64,000 bases of DNA from Pseudomonadales bacterium (lineage in GTDB: Bacteria; Pseudomonadota; Gammaproteobacteria; Pseudomonadales; Azotimanducaceae). The notes below the pieces were generated by a model that saw only the letters and a list, made by a program, of their open reading frames with translations, was not told the DNA's origin and ran no database searches. Numbering within the stretch: the stretch's first letter is position 1; every line of letters begins with the position of its first letter. Below, piece after piece: positions 53,824 through 62,425 of this stretch. A program made the position numbers and the translations under genes. The DNA is taken from positions 1,364,001 through 1,428,000 of the forward strand of contig JAWKZN010000001.1 in NCBI GenBank assembly GCA_041395945.1. Reading direction: 5' to 3'.

Positions 53824-54819
53824 CTATATCCATTTCTTGATTCTGAAGATGATGAGGGATCCGAGTGCAATCACCCCCATGGTACTGAGCACGGTGAAAT
53901 ACGCGGTCGGACGCCCGAGTTCCGGCATATACTCGAAATTCATGCCATAAACGCCGGCAATGAATCCCAATGGAACGAAGATTGCCGTGATGATCGTGAG
54001 GACTTTCATGATGCCATTGAGCCGATGGGATTCCATGGAAATGGAGGAGTTCATCAGATCGCTGGCGAGGTCGTAGTAGAGCACCGCCAGAGAATTCGCC
54101 CGCTCAATCTGCTCATAGGTGTCATTGAAGTGATGGGTGAGCCGGCTTTCAGCATTCGCGAACTCGCTGGTCCGCGCCCTCGAAAAAACCTGCTCGTGAT
54201 AGCTGAAGATGCGCCGCAGCTTCTTCAGCCGGGTCTTATATCCGGTGATCTCCGCAAGCTGCGCGGCGGTTGGATTTTCCACCATTTCCAGTTCCAGACT
54301 GTCGAGTCTGGGCTCTAGTGAAAGCAGCACGGTGAGATAGCGATCCACCATGTTGCGCCCGATCAGCGGCGCTGCAGCTTTCGGACCGAGCGCAAGCAAT
54401 TCCGGACTCTCAATGAACTGCCGCACCGATTTCTCCACGCTCGGAGAGGGCTCCGGGTGTCGGGTAACGATGAAGTTGGTGCCGATGAACAGAGCAATCT
54501 GAATCGTCTGGAAATCGATGGTCGTGGATTTCGAAGACAAACCGCGCAGCAGGATGAAGTAATAATCGGCAAAGGCTTCGAACTTTGGCGGATGGCGTGT
54601 GCGCTGGGCATCCTGAATCGCCATTTTCTCGATACCGAATGCGCTGCGCAGCAGCTGCTCTTCCACTGCCGGGTCGGTCTCACCGCTCAGATCCAGCCAG
54701 ACGAACTGCTGATGGTTGGCGTAACCGCCCTGATCCCGCCAGGTCTGCAGGGCCGATTCGCCATCTTCACGCAATACCGGGACCGTACCTGTCACATCAA
54801 AGAGGTAGGCCTGTTTCAT
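53824..54819 (-). CDS. CorA-type magnesium/divalent cation transporter
   Basis: 331 residues: a cytoplasmic alpha/beta N-terminal domain, a long helical stalk (residues about 150-260) and two C-terminal membrane helices with the G-M-N selectivity signature in VYGMNFEYMPELG. The N terminus FVWLDLSGETD is the variant typical of the CorA/ZntB group. A GGGAG site precedes the ATG. Co-directional with carbonic anhydrase. Confidence 0.93.
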   Translation of the reverse strand: MKQAYLFDVTGTVPVLREDGESALQTWRDQGGYANHQQFVWLDLSGETDPAVEEQLLRSAFGIEKMAIQDAQRTRHPPKFEAFADYYFILLRGLSSKSTTIDFQTIQIALFIGTNFIVTRHPEPSPSVEKSVRQFIESPELLALGPKAAAPLIGRNMVDRYLTVLLSLEPRLDSLELEMVENPTAAQLAEITGYKTRLKKLRRIFSYHEQVFSRARTSEFANAESRLTHHFNDTYEQIERANSLAVLYYDLASDLMNSSISMESHRLNGIMKVLTIITAIFVPLGFIAGVYGMNFEYMPELGRPTAYFTVLSTMGVIALGSLIIFRIKKWI

Positions 54820-54854
54820 TGATCACTCCCTGATTGTCGAAGCCGTGCCATGCA

Positions 54855-56057
54855 TCAGAACTTTTCGACGCTTCTCAGATAGAAGGCTTTCAGATAGCCG
54901 GTTTCCGCTATCGCCGGATGCTGGGGATGATCGGCACCCTGACGTCCCTCCTCCAGCAGCTGCAGCTGCACTCCTGCACCCCTGCCCGAGCGCTGCACAA
55001 TGCGCAGGAACTCATCACGTGCCAGATGAAAAGAACAGGAAGCAGTCACCAGCACACCATCGGGCTCGAGCAGTTCCAGGGCCTGCTGGTTGAGGCGCTG
55101 GTAGGCCTTCTGGCCGACCTTGTCGTCCTTACGGCGTTTGATGAAAGCGGGTGGATCGAGCACGATTACATCGAATCGTGCATCCTCTCCAGCCAGATTC
55201 TTCAGCACTTCGAAGGCGTCTCCCTGCACGGTCTTGAGCTTCTCGCTCACTCCGTTGCGGGCTGCGTTGTCGATTGCTGCAGACAGGGCCGATTCCGAGC
55301 TGTCTACACAGGTCACTGCGGCAGCACCAGCTGCAGCGGCACGCACCCCCCACCCACCCGCGTAGCTGAATACATCCAGCATCCGCCGTCCCGTCACGTA
55401 TTTCAGCAATCGATCCCGGTTAGCCGACTGATCAAAAAACCAGCCGGTTTTCTGACTGTTCATCGCAGCAACCTGGAAGTCGATACCGCCCTCACGGATG
55501 CTGAGAAAGTCCGGTACGCTGCCGGTGGCCACTTCCACAGTGGTGTCCAGCTGCTCGACTTTCCGCATGCTGACATCATTGCGCAGCAGGATTCCGGCCG
55601 GTTGCACCACCTCATTGAGCGCATCGAGGATATCGTCGCGCAGGCACTCCATACCCGCTGTGGTGATCTGGACGACCAGTATGTCGCCATAGCGATCCAC
55701 CACCAGTCCCGGCACACCATCTCCCTCACCGAACAGCAGACGGTAGAAGGGATCGGCGTAAAGACGCTCCCGCAGGCGCAGCGCACTGCGGATGCGTGCA
55801 ATAAACATCTCCCTGCCTGGTACGACGGATCTTGAAGTGCTCACCAGCCGGGCGCAGATCAGGGTGTGGGGATTCACATAACCCCAGCCCAGCCATTGTC
55901 CCGACCGACTGTGGATGGCGGCGATCTCGCCGGGTGTGAACGCGGCAAGGGGTGTCTGTGCCACATCGACTTCATTGCTGTAGATCCAGCAGTGGCCGGC
56001 TTTCAGCCGCCGCTCCTGATCCTTCCTGAGCACCAGCTGCTTCTGCACCGGTATCAA
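54855..56057 (-). CDS. rlmI: 23S rRNA m5C1962 methyltransferase
   Basis: 400 residues: N-terminal PUA domain (RRLKAGHCWIYSNEV), a middle EEHEE-type domain and a C-terminal Rossmann methyltransferase with DVFSYAGGWGVRAAAAGA (SAM motif I), DPPAF and SCSFHL. The cysteine of SCSFHL is the expected covalent catalyst. The TTG start overlaps the preceding lipoprotein gene stop by 4 bases; a GTG four codons in is an alternative. Confidence 0.93.
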   Translation of the reverse strand: MIPVQKQLVLRKDQERRLKAGHCWIYSNEVDVAQTPLAAFTPGEIAAIHSRSGQWLGWGYVNPHTLICARLVSTSRSVVPGREMFIARIRSALRLRERLYADPFYRLLFGEGDGVPGLVVDRYGDILVVQITTAGMECLRDDILDALNEVVQPAGILLRNDVSMRKVEQLDTTVEVATGSVPDFLSIREGGIDFQVAAMNSQKTGWFFDQSANRDRLLKYVTGRRMLDVFSYAGGWGVRAAAAGAAAVTCVDSSESALSAAIDNAARNGVSEKLKTVQGDAFEVLKNLAGEDARFDVIVLDPPAFIKRRKDDKVGQKAYQRLNQQALELLEPDGVLVTASCSFHLARDEFLRIVQRSGRGAGVQLQLLEEGRQGADHPQHPAIAETGYLKAFYLRSVEKF

Positions 56058-57235
56058 TCTGCTTTCCCGGCAGCAGCCGGCAGTACACAGGGGTCACACT
56101 CAACATTCTGCACCGTGCGATAGGCGGCAAGATCGGCGACCCAGTCACGGATGCGGACACCGTCCGACTCGGCGGTGTAGAACTCCGGTCTGCCGAGAAT
56201 CGTGTGCGAATCCCCCGGGCCCACGTAGGTGCGGAAGTTCGAGACTTCGGCGCGGATGTCACGGTGATTGGCCCGCAACAGATCCAGCAGTGAGTCAGCC
56301 GTGCTGCCACCAAGCGCCAGGAAGCGTTTCTGCACGGTATCTTCTGCAGCATCGTACTCGGCGAACAGTATGTCAGGACGGGCCTGTGCTGCCTTGATAT
56401 AGAGCAGTTCGTAGTTGAAGGCGTCCTCCGTCACCTCCGAGAACTCCGGGTGTCTGCTGGCAAGATAATCCAGGGTGCCCCACTGCAGCATGCGATCGGT
56501 GTTTGTCGTCGCACTGCGCCGGTAACCACCGGAGGCATCGCCAAGCTGGGCAATCCGGGCCCCGGGGTACTGGGCGGCAATCTGCCAGGCGAAGTAGGGA
56601 GAAGGAATCGAGCCTGCACTGGATCCGGTGACGAAGATCTCGGCAGGATTCGAGTACGCCCCGTAGATCCAGTCAAGAACGGCGTTCGAGTTCACAAATC
56701 CCCGGTGATGGATTGTCAGCTCGTGGGCTGTGTGATCTTCGGTTGCCGGGGCCTGGTAGCTGGTCTGCCGATCCCCCATGTGCGTGTCTGCCGTGCAGTA
56801 GGGCGCGATCACCATGCTGTATTCCAGAAACGGATTATCCGGATTCGTCAGGGCGAAGATGCCGTCGTAGCGGCTGGGATCATCGTCTGCGACATTGACC
56901 TTGTAACTCGGCTGGAGATGAGTGTCACAATTCTCAGGAAACCAGCAGGCACCCCCGCCCTGAAAATACACCAGCAGCTTTGCCGGATCGGCGGCTCTGA
57001 CAAAGAATCTGTAGGCAGAGCCATCCGAGCAGACGGTGTCAGCACCGGGCTCGATCACCTGCCAGTCACCACTCCCGGACTCTGTGCTCCGGGTCGAGTC
57101 CGCGACCAGGGTGCCCGTGGCTGCAGCAGGCTCGCTCGATGCTGCAGCAGACTCTTCAGCCGCTGGTGTACAGCCCGCCACGACCAGACTTCCGGTAAAC
57201 GTGATCGACAGGATCCCGATTAATCGCACATGCAT
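56054..57235 (-). CDS. pectinacetylesterase/NOTUM-family lipoprotein
   Basis: 393 residues. A lipobox (LVVAGC) predicts lipid anchoring; an Ala/Ser linker follows. The alpha/beta-hydrolase core has VYFQGGGACWFPENCDTH (oxyanion hole), the nucleophile GSSAGSIPS and a His near the C terminus (GDSHTILGRPE). The family removes acetyl groups from pectin or other acyl esters. It is translationally coupled to rlmI, an unrelated housekeeping gene. A GGAAG site precedes the ATG. Confidence 0.88.
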   Translation of the reverse strand: MHVRLIGILSITFTGSLVVAGCTPAAEESAAASSEPAAATGTLVADSTRSTESGSGDWQVIEPGADTVCSDGSAYRFFVRAADPAKLLVYFQGGGACWFPENCDTHLQPSYKVNVADDDPSRYDGIFALTNPDNPFLEYSMVIAPYCTADTHMGDRQTSYQAPATEDHTAHELTIHHRGFVNSNAVLDWIYGAYSNPAEIFVTGSSAGSIPSPYFAWQIAAQYPGARIAQLGDASGGYRRSATTNTDRMLQWGTLDYLASRHPEFSEVTEDAFNYELLYIKAAQARPDILFAEYDAAEDTVQKRFLALGGSTADSLLDLLRANHRDIRAEVSNFRTYVGPGDSHTILGRPEFYTAESDGVRIRDWVADLAAYRTVQNVECDPCVLPAAAGKAD

Positions 57236-57310
57236 AGGATTGCTTCCGAGTGGCTGGTGAAAAAAAACGCGACAAGCATACCGGTTCAGACCTCGGGCGC
57301 CACCCGCAGG

Positions 57311-59080
57311 TCACAGCTCCCTGAGCAGGCGGATGCCACGATCATCCCCCGGCCCGCTGTTAGCCCCTCTCTGAGCCGACCGCAACGCGTGCGGCTGCCC
57401 GTCCCAGGAGCCACCTCTGAATCCATGGGACTGACAGCCACGTCCATCGTCCGCGGGACGGCCGTCCAGAGGCGCTCCTGCATAGCCGGGCATGCCGCAT
57501 TCGAGCACCCATTCGGCCACATTGCCGTGCATGTCGTAGAGCCCGAAGGCGTTGGGCTGGAACTGACCCACCGGGGCGAGTTTCGGGAACCCGTCATCAC
57601 ATTCCGCAACTTCCCAGTCGCGAAACACTTTGTGAGTGCTCTGATCGGCAAGGTTGGCGAACCGGCACAATTGCGCGGAATCATCGCCGAAACCGTAGTC
57701 GCCCGGACTGCCCGCTCGAGCCGCGTACTCCCACTCCGCCTCGCTGGGCAGCCGATATCGGGCACCCGTCTGTGTGCTGAGCCAGTCGGCGTATGCCACT
57801 GCATCGTTCCAGTCCACATACCGCACAGGCTCGTCTTCGCGTACCCCATTCAGTCGCCGGTCGCTGCCGCGCCCGGTTGTCGTCTCGAAAAGGCGATAGT
57901 CGCCGATCCTGATCTCGGTCATCGACATGGCCACAGGCTGGGTAAGTCTGATATGGCGCGCAGGCTGTAATGATGGCGGACCCGCATCGGATCCCATGGT
58001 GAACTCGCCCGGGGGCAGAACCAGCATCACCGGTCCATGCCCGCCGATCTGCAACGGATCTTCAATACGCTCACCAGGTTTGAAACCGGCGCCGGACAGG
58101 GTCAGGCTTACCCGCCGGGTCCCCTCAGTCAGATTCAGCCGTCTGTAGGCGCTGCGCAGTCCCATTCTGCTCGCTCTCACTTCGACGGGGCCCACGGGCA
58201 GTTGCAGATCGGGTCTGTAATCGAGGGTTCGCTGTCTGCCGCTTTCGTCATGGTAGCTCACTGTGACCTGGGCATCACCCGGTGTGGTATCCACCTGGAG
58301 GCCTCCCCTGGCACGCTGCAGGTCGACCCGGGGCTGGTTGTCGCCGCTGCGAATGGTGTAGCGAATGTCCCTGCTCACGTAGCCCACGCGGCTGATCCGC
58401 AGGAGATATTCGCCGACGGGCAGGCGGATCCCAGCCACATAGTTCAGATCGAGCTCCGGCAGGATCACCCGGGCGTCACCGGGGGACAGGCGCAGGGTCA
58501 GGGAACCATGGGGTTCGACCTCCAGATCCAGGTTCACTTCGCGTTCGGCGCCGGATTCCAGTCTCAACAGCTGCTCTACGGTGCGTCGCTCGGGCAGGCC
58601 CATGCTGATCCGTCGTTCTCCCGAATCCACGGTGGCCTCAGTGGGCGTGACTTCAGGCAGACGCTGGCCATCCACTTCCACCCAGGCGCCCCGGGGATTG
58701 GACAGCAGGCGAAGTTTTCCGCGCCCGACCTGCAACTGCAGTTGCCGCACGATGTCGGCGCCCCGTATGGCATCCACCGTCTCGCTGATCACTTCGAATT
58801 CAGGATGCTCGACCTCAAGCAGATAGCGATCCGGCTCAATCAGCATGCGCAGGGGTGTCTTTCCAACGGCAGTGCCATTGAGGCGCACCACCGCTTCAGG
58901 CGGCCGGGTTTCCACCACCAGGTGCGCGCCGCTGTAGCGATAGGCCAGCCATGTCAGAGGTAGTACCGCGCCGAAGAGAATCCAGGTCAGCGTGCGGCGT
59001 CGGCTGCCTGGCGATCGGCCACCGGCAGCGGACTGATCCGGAGATCGCTCACCAGGATTCGGCTTGGTGGAATCTCGCAT
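57311..59080 (-). CDS. membrane-anchored PEGA-repeat protein with sulfatase-modifying-factor (FGE-like) domain
   Basis: 589 residues. One N-terminal helix (TWILFGAVLPLTWLAY) is followed by several PEGA-type beta repeats (residues about 50-340: VETRPPEAVVRLNGTAVGKTPL, LLSNPRGAWVEVDG, VDTTPGDAQVTVS) and a C-terminal FGE/C-type-lectin-like domain (FTMGSDAG, RLPSEAEWEYAARAG, GLYDMHGNVAEWV, FRGGSWDG). FGE relatives make formylglycine in sulfatases, but most bacterial copies act in other modifications or binding. No sulfatase gene is nearby. Likely envelope-facing. Confidence 0.9.
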   Translation of the reverse strand: MRDSTKPNPGERSPDQSAAGGRSPGSRRRTLTWILFGAVLPLTWLAYRYSGAHLVVETRPPEAVVRLNGTAVGKTPLRMLIEPDRYLLEVEHPEFEVISETVDAIRGADIVRQLQLQVGRGKLRLLSNPRGAWVEVDGQRLPEVTPTEATVDSGERRISMGLPERRTVEQLLRLESGAEREVNLDLEVEPHGSLTLRLSPGDARVILPELDLNYVAGIRLPVGEYLLRISRVGYVSRDIRYTIRSGDNQPRVDLQRARGGLQVDTTPGDAQVTVSYHDESGRQRTLDYRPDLQLPVGPVEVRASRMGLRSAYRRLNLTEGTRRVSLTLSGAGFKPGERIEDPLQIGGHGPVMLVLPPGEFTMGSDAGPPSLQPARHIRLTQPVAMSMTEIRIGDYRLFETTTGRGSDRRLNGVREDEPVRYVDWNDAVAYADWLSTQTGARYRLPSEAEWEYAARAGSPGDYGFGDDSAQLCRFANLADQSTHKVFRDWEVAECDDGFPKLAPVGQFQPNAFGLYDMHGNVAEWVLECGMPGYAGAPLDGRPADDGRGCQSHGFRGGSWDGQPHALRSAQRGANSGPGDDRGIRLLREL

Positions 59081-59204
59081 GCCGGGTGGCCGCTCGGGTC
59101 ATTCGGGGCGGTCATGATGGCCGACCGATCCGCGACTGTCATCCCGCTTGAACTGTCCCGGCGCTTGCGCAATCCTCCGCCATCAGATCCAGGGAGAAGA
59201 TGAG

Positions 59205-60392
59205 ATGGCTGAATCACTGCAGGACTTCCGGCTGGAAACCCGAGCCTGGTTGAAACAGAACTGTCCGCCTGGTGCGAGAGGAGAAGGCCAGGTGCCCACG
59301 GGCAGCACCAGAATCAAGATCACAGACCCGGACGTGCGTCTGTGGCTGGAGCGGATGGTCGAAAAAGGCTGGACGGTGCCCACCTGGCCGAAGGAGTTCG
59401 GTGGCGCCGGTCTCGATACCGCCGCTCTCGTGGTGCTGGTCGAGGAGATGCGCCGGATAGACGCCCGACCACCGCTCATGGGCATGGGCACCGGACTGAT
59501 CGGACCGACCCTGCTCGAACATGGCACCCCGGACCAGAAGGCACGTCATCTGCCTCCCATCGCACGCGGAGAAGTGGCCTGGTGTCAGGGCTACAGCGAG
59601 CCCGGCGCGGGCTCAGACCTGGCAAGTCTGCGCACCCGGGCGGAAGACAGGGGCGATCATTTTGAGATCAACGGTCAGAAGATCTGGACCTCGGGCGCAC
59701 AGTTTGCGGACTGGATGTTCTGCCTGGTGCGCACGGATCCCGATGCGCCCAAACACGAAGGGATCAGCTTTGTGCTGCTCACGATGAATCAGCCGGGCGT
59801 TACCGTGAAACCCATACGGCTGATCAGCGGCAATTCACCGTTCTGCGAAACCTTTTTCGACAAGGCAATCGCCCAGAAATCGGACCTGGTCGGCCAGCTG
59901 AACAAAGGCTGGACCGTGGGCAAGCGTCTGCTGCAGCACGAGCGCTCCGGTATGGCGTCTCTGGTGGGTGCTCGGGCCAGGGACCCGGGTCGTTCCCTGC
60001 AGGAAGTTGCCATCGACTATCTCGGCAGAGATCAGTCGGGTCGTATCGATGACCCGGCCCTGCGCGCACGGGTGCTTGTGCACAACATGAACAGCCAGGC
60101 ATTCCGCCTGACACAGCGACGAACGGTCGAAGAGTCCTCCGACGGCAGCACACCCGGACCCGCCACTTCCATTTTCAAGATGTATGGCACCGAGTTGCAG
60201 CAGGAGAAATCCGACCTGATGTGCCAGCTGCGGGGTTTCCAGGGCTACGGCTGGTCGGGAGACAGCTTCGATGCAGAATCGAAGGAGTGGACCCGGAATT
60301 TCCTGTCGAACCGGGCCGCCTCGATCTACAGCGGCTCCAATGAAATTCAGCGCAACATCATCGCCAAACGCGTACTCGGGCTGCCCGACTGA
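59205..60392 (+). CDS. acyl-CoA dehydrogenase
   Basis: 395 residues. YSEPGAGSDLASLRTRAEDRG (flavin loop), INGQKIWTSGAQFADW and SGSNEIQRNIIAKRVLGLPD are present; a serine replaces the C-terminal catalytic glutamate. Strongly similar in opening and core to the dehydrogenase at 41895. The ATG was chosen with GGGAG upstream. It is convergent with the DUF418 gene; the two stop codons lie in a duplicated 19-base segment. Confidence 0.92.
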   Translation: MAESLQDFRLETRAWLKQNCPPGARGEGQVPTGSTRIKITDPDVRLWLERMVEKGWTVPTWPKEFGGAGLDTAALVVLVEEMRRIDARPPLMGMGTGLIGPTLLEHGTPDQKARHLPPIARGEVAWCQGYSEPGAGSDLASLRTRAEDRGDHFEINGQKIWTSGAQFADWMFCLVRTDPDAPKHEGISFVLLTMNQPGVTVKPIRLISGNSPFCETFFDKAIAQKSDLVGQLNKGWTVGKRLLQHERSGMASLVGARARDPGRSLQEVAIDYLGRDQSGRIDDPALRARVLVHNMNSQAFRLTQRRTVEESSDGSTPGPATSIFKMYGTELQQEKSDLMCQLRGFQGYGWSGDSFDAESKEWTRNFLSNRAASIYSGSNEIQRNIIAKRVLGLPD

Positions 60393-60427
60393 GTTCAACG
60401 CACAAGCGTGAGTTCAACGCACAAGCG
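60390..60427. repeat. perfect 19-bp tandem duplication between two convergent stops
   Basis: TGAGTTCAACGCACAAGCG twice in a row. The first copy begins with the stop of the acyl-CoA dehydrogenase; the second copy contains the stop of the DUF418 gene on the other strand (TCA at its fifth base). Each copy therefore holds both stops, as if a shared convergent end had been duplicated. Confidence 0.85.
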
Positions 60428-61694
60428 GTGGCAGCCGGCCGTAGGTGAGTGCTCGCCAGACCCATTCCAGAAGGCCGAAACGGAATCGGCCCAGCCACCA
60501 GCGGCTGAAAGCAAGCTGGAATACCCAGATCCCGAAGACGATGGGATAGAGTTCGGCGCGGCTGAGTTCCCCCACCAGCGCCAGACCGGCCCCGGTGAAC
60601 AGGAACAGGCAGATCAGCGACTGCAGCAGATAGTTGCTGAGCGCCATGCGACCGGTGGCGGCCAGCAGCCGGCGGAACTGCGCGAGCCGCGCCTGACGCC
60701 ACAGTAGCAGGAGCAGACCCACATAGCCGAGACTCATGCCCAGGCGACCGAGGTGATAGGTCCACTGCATCTGGGCGAAAATGCTGGTCAGCTCCATGCC
60801 TGAAGAGATACCCCGCCACACCTCAATGCCATTGACCAGCAATCCCACACTGAATCCGGCCAGCATGAGGCCCAAGTAGAATTTATCTGTCCTGCCACCC
60901 TGCAGCACACCAAGTTTGAACAGCGCCATGCCGATGAGCATGAATGCCAGGGCATCCCAGAACAGGAAGACCGGCAGCACAAACAGCAGCATCTCGGTGT
61001 TCGCCTGCAGATTCCAGCTGAAAGCCGATGCGTAACTGCCCCGTCGGGCTTCGAGTTCCGCCGCCACCTCCCCGCTCGTGAGAAAGTAACTCGTGGAAAA
61101 ATCCTCCCAGACCGCCGCCTGCTGCTGCAGCGACTCGTCCACCCGCACACCCGCCGTTGTCTGTTCGATGGTCAGAGAAGCCAGCCGGCCCGCACTCATC
61201 TGATCCGCGATGAACAGGTGCAGGACTGACATGAGGATCAGCAGCACGCCTGCCAGGACCAGCAGCGTCCGTGCACTGAGATTGCGCATCCAGTACAGAA
61301 CGGCACCGGCCAGCGCATAACTCACGAGGATGTCGCCATTCCAGAGCAGTACATAGCCATCGAAGAGACCGAAGGCCAGCAGCCAGAAGGTCCGCCGATA
61401 GTGCAGCCCGGCATCCCGTCCGCCGGTACCTGAGGCGCCCTGGGTGAACAGCAGCACACCGGCGCCAAAGAGCATGGAGAAGAGTCCGCGCATGGCACCT
61501 TCCGCGAACAGTTCCACACTCGCCCAGGCAATCAGATCAGCGGTCAGAGTTCCGTCGAGATCAAAACCGGGAAATGAATAGGCAGCCGACGGCAGACCGA
61601 AGCCGAGAATATTGAGCAGCAGGATCCCGAGCAGCGCGAATCCGCGCAGTTCATCCAGGGATCCGATGCGTTCCGCTTCGGTGGTGGGTTGCAT
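60414..61694 (-). CDS. DUF418 family membrane protein
   Basis: 426 residues with eight or more membrane helices, the N-terminal RIGSLDELRGFALLGILLLNI that marks DUF418/DUF1624-type acyltransferase-like proteins, and the C-terminal LLAATGRMALSNYLLQSLIC and FQLAFSRWWLGRFRFGLLEWVWRALTYGR. Possibly involved in envelope modification; no function known for this branch. Confidence 0.88.
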   Translation of the reverse strand: MQPTTEAERIGSLDELRGFALLGILLLNILGFGLPSAAYSFPGFDLDGTLTADLIAWASVELFAEGAMRGLFSMLFGAGVLLFTQGASGTGGRDAGLHYRRTFWLLAFGLFDGYVLLWNGDILVSYALAGAVLYWMRNLSARTLLVLAGVLLILMSVLHLFIADQMSAGRLASLTIEQTTAGVRVDESLQQQAAVWEDFSTSYFLTSGEVAAELEARRGSYASAFSWNLQANTEMLLFVLPVFLFWDALAFMLIGMALFKLGVLQGGRTDKFYLGLMLAGFSVGLLVNGIEVWRGISSGMELTSIFAQMQWTYHLGRLGMSLGYVGLLLLLWRQARLAQFRRLLAATGRMALSNYLLQSLICLFLFTGAGLALVGELSRAELYPIVFGIWVFQLAFSRWWLGRFRFGLLEWVWRALTYGRLPPLVR

Positions 61695-61746
61695 CTGATC
61701 TGTCCGCCGGTTCGCAACTGGCTACCCTACGACAGATCGCCCCTGT

Positions 61747-62424
61747 TCAACCACACTTCGAATCGCCGCAGGACAGACAGGTCAGACAGCCGTCCAGACT
61801 GACCACCGCCCGGGTTCTGCATTTCGAGCAGATACCGGCAGATGGCGGCAGACTCATGTCCTGATCCTTGCGGGATGTTTCGGCTGCTGCGTGCTGCTGC
61901 CGTTTCTCTTCCAGGAAGCGGTTCATGTGCTCATCCGGGGCAGGATCCTTGAGGATGCCGATGGACTTGAGGTGTGTTTCCAGCACGTCGCCGATCTCGG
62001 CAACCAGGGAAGGTACAAAGCGCCCGCCTTTCTTCAGATAACCCCCTTTCGGATCGAAGACACTGTGGAGTTCTTCGAGCAGAAAAGTCACATCTCCCCC
62101 CTTCCGGAACACGGCGGACATGATTCGGGTCAGTGCCACGATCCACTGGAAATGGTCCATGTTTTTCGAATTGATGAATATCTCGAAGGGTCGACGCAGC
62201 TCGTGCTGGGTACCCGCGTTGAGGATGATGTCGTTGATGGTCACATACAGGGAATGCTCGGACAGTGGCGTTTTGATCTTGTAGGTACTGCCTTCCAGCG
62301 CCGGTGGCCGCTCAACCTTTTCATGCATGTGAACGACGGGATCCGCCGTGGCGGTTTCCCGGGTAACCACTTCCACCGCCACGATCCGATCTTCGATTTT
62401 TCTGATTTTCTTCGCGACGCTCAC
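61747..62424 (-). CDS. nrdJb: NrdJb, small C-terminal part of split class II ribonucleotide reductase
   Basis: 225 residues with the TSCPD-type domain (TINDIILNAGTQHELRRPFEIFINSKN, LTRIMSAVFRKGGD) and a C-terminal cysteine-rich tail (C-S-K-C and C-L-T-C-x2-C) that supplies reducing thiols to the active site. In Pseudomonas the adenosylcobalamin-dependent reductase is split into NrdJa and NrdJb, and both genes lie here in the same order with a 1-base gap. GTG start. Confidence 0.9.
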   Translation of the reverse strand: MSVAKKIRKIEDRIVAVEVVTRETATADPVVHMHEKVERPPALEGSTYKIKTPLSEHSLYVTINDIILNAGTQHELRRPFEIFINSKNMDHFQWIVALTRIMSAVFRKGGDVTFLLEELHSVFDPKGGYLKKGGRFVPSLVAEIGDVLETHLKSIGILKDPAPDEHMNRFLEEKRQQHAAAETSRKDQDMSLPPSAGICSKCRTRAVVSLDGCLTCLSCGDSKCG

Positions 62425-62425
62425 T

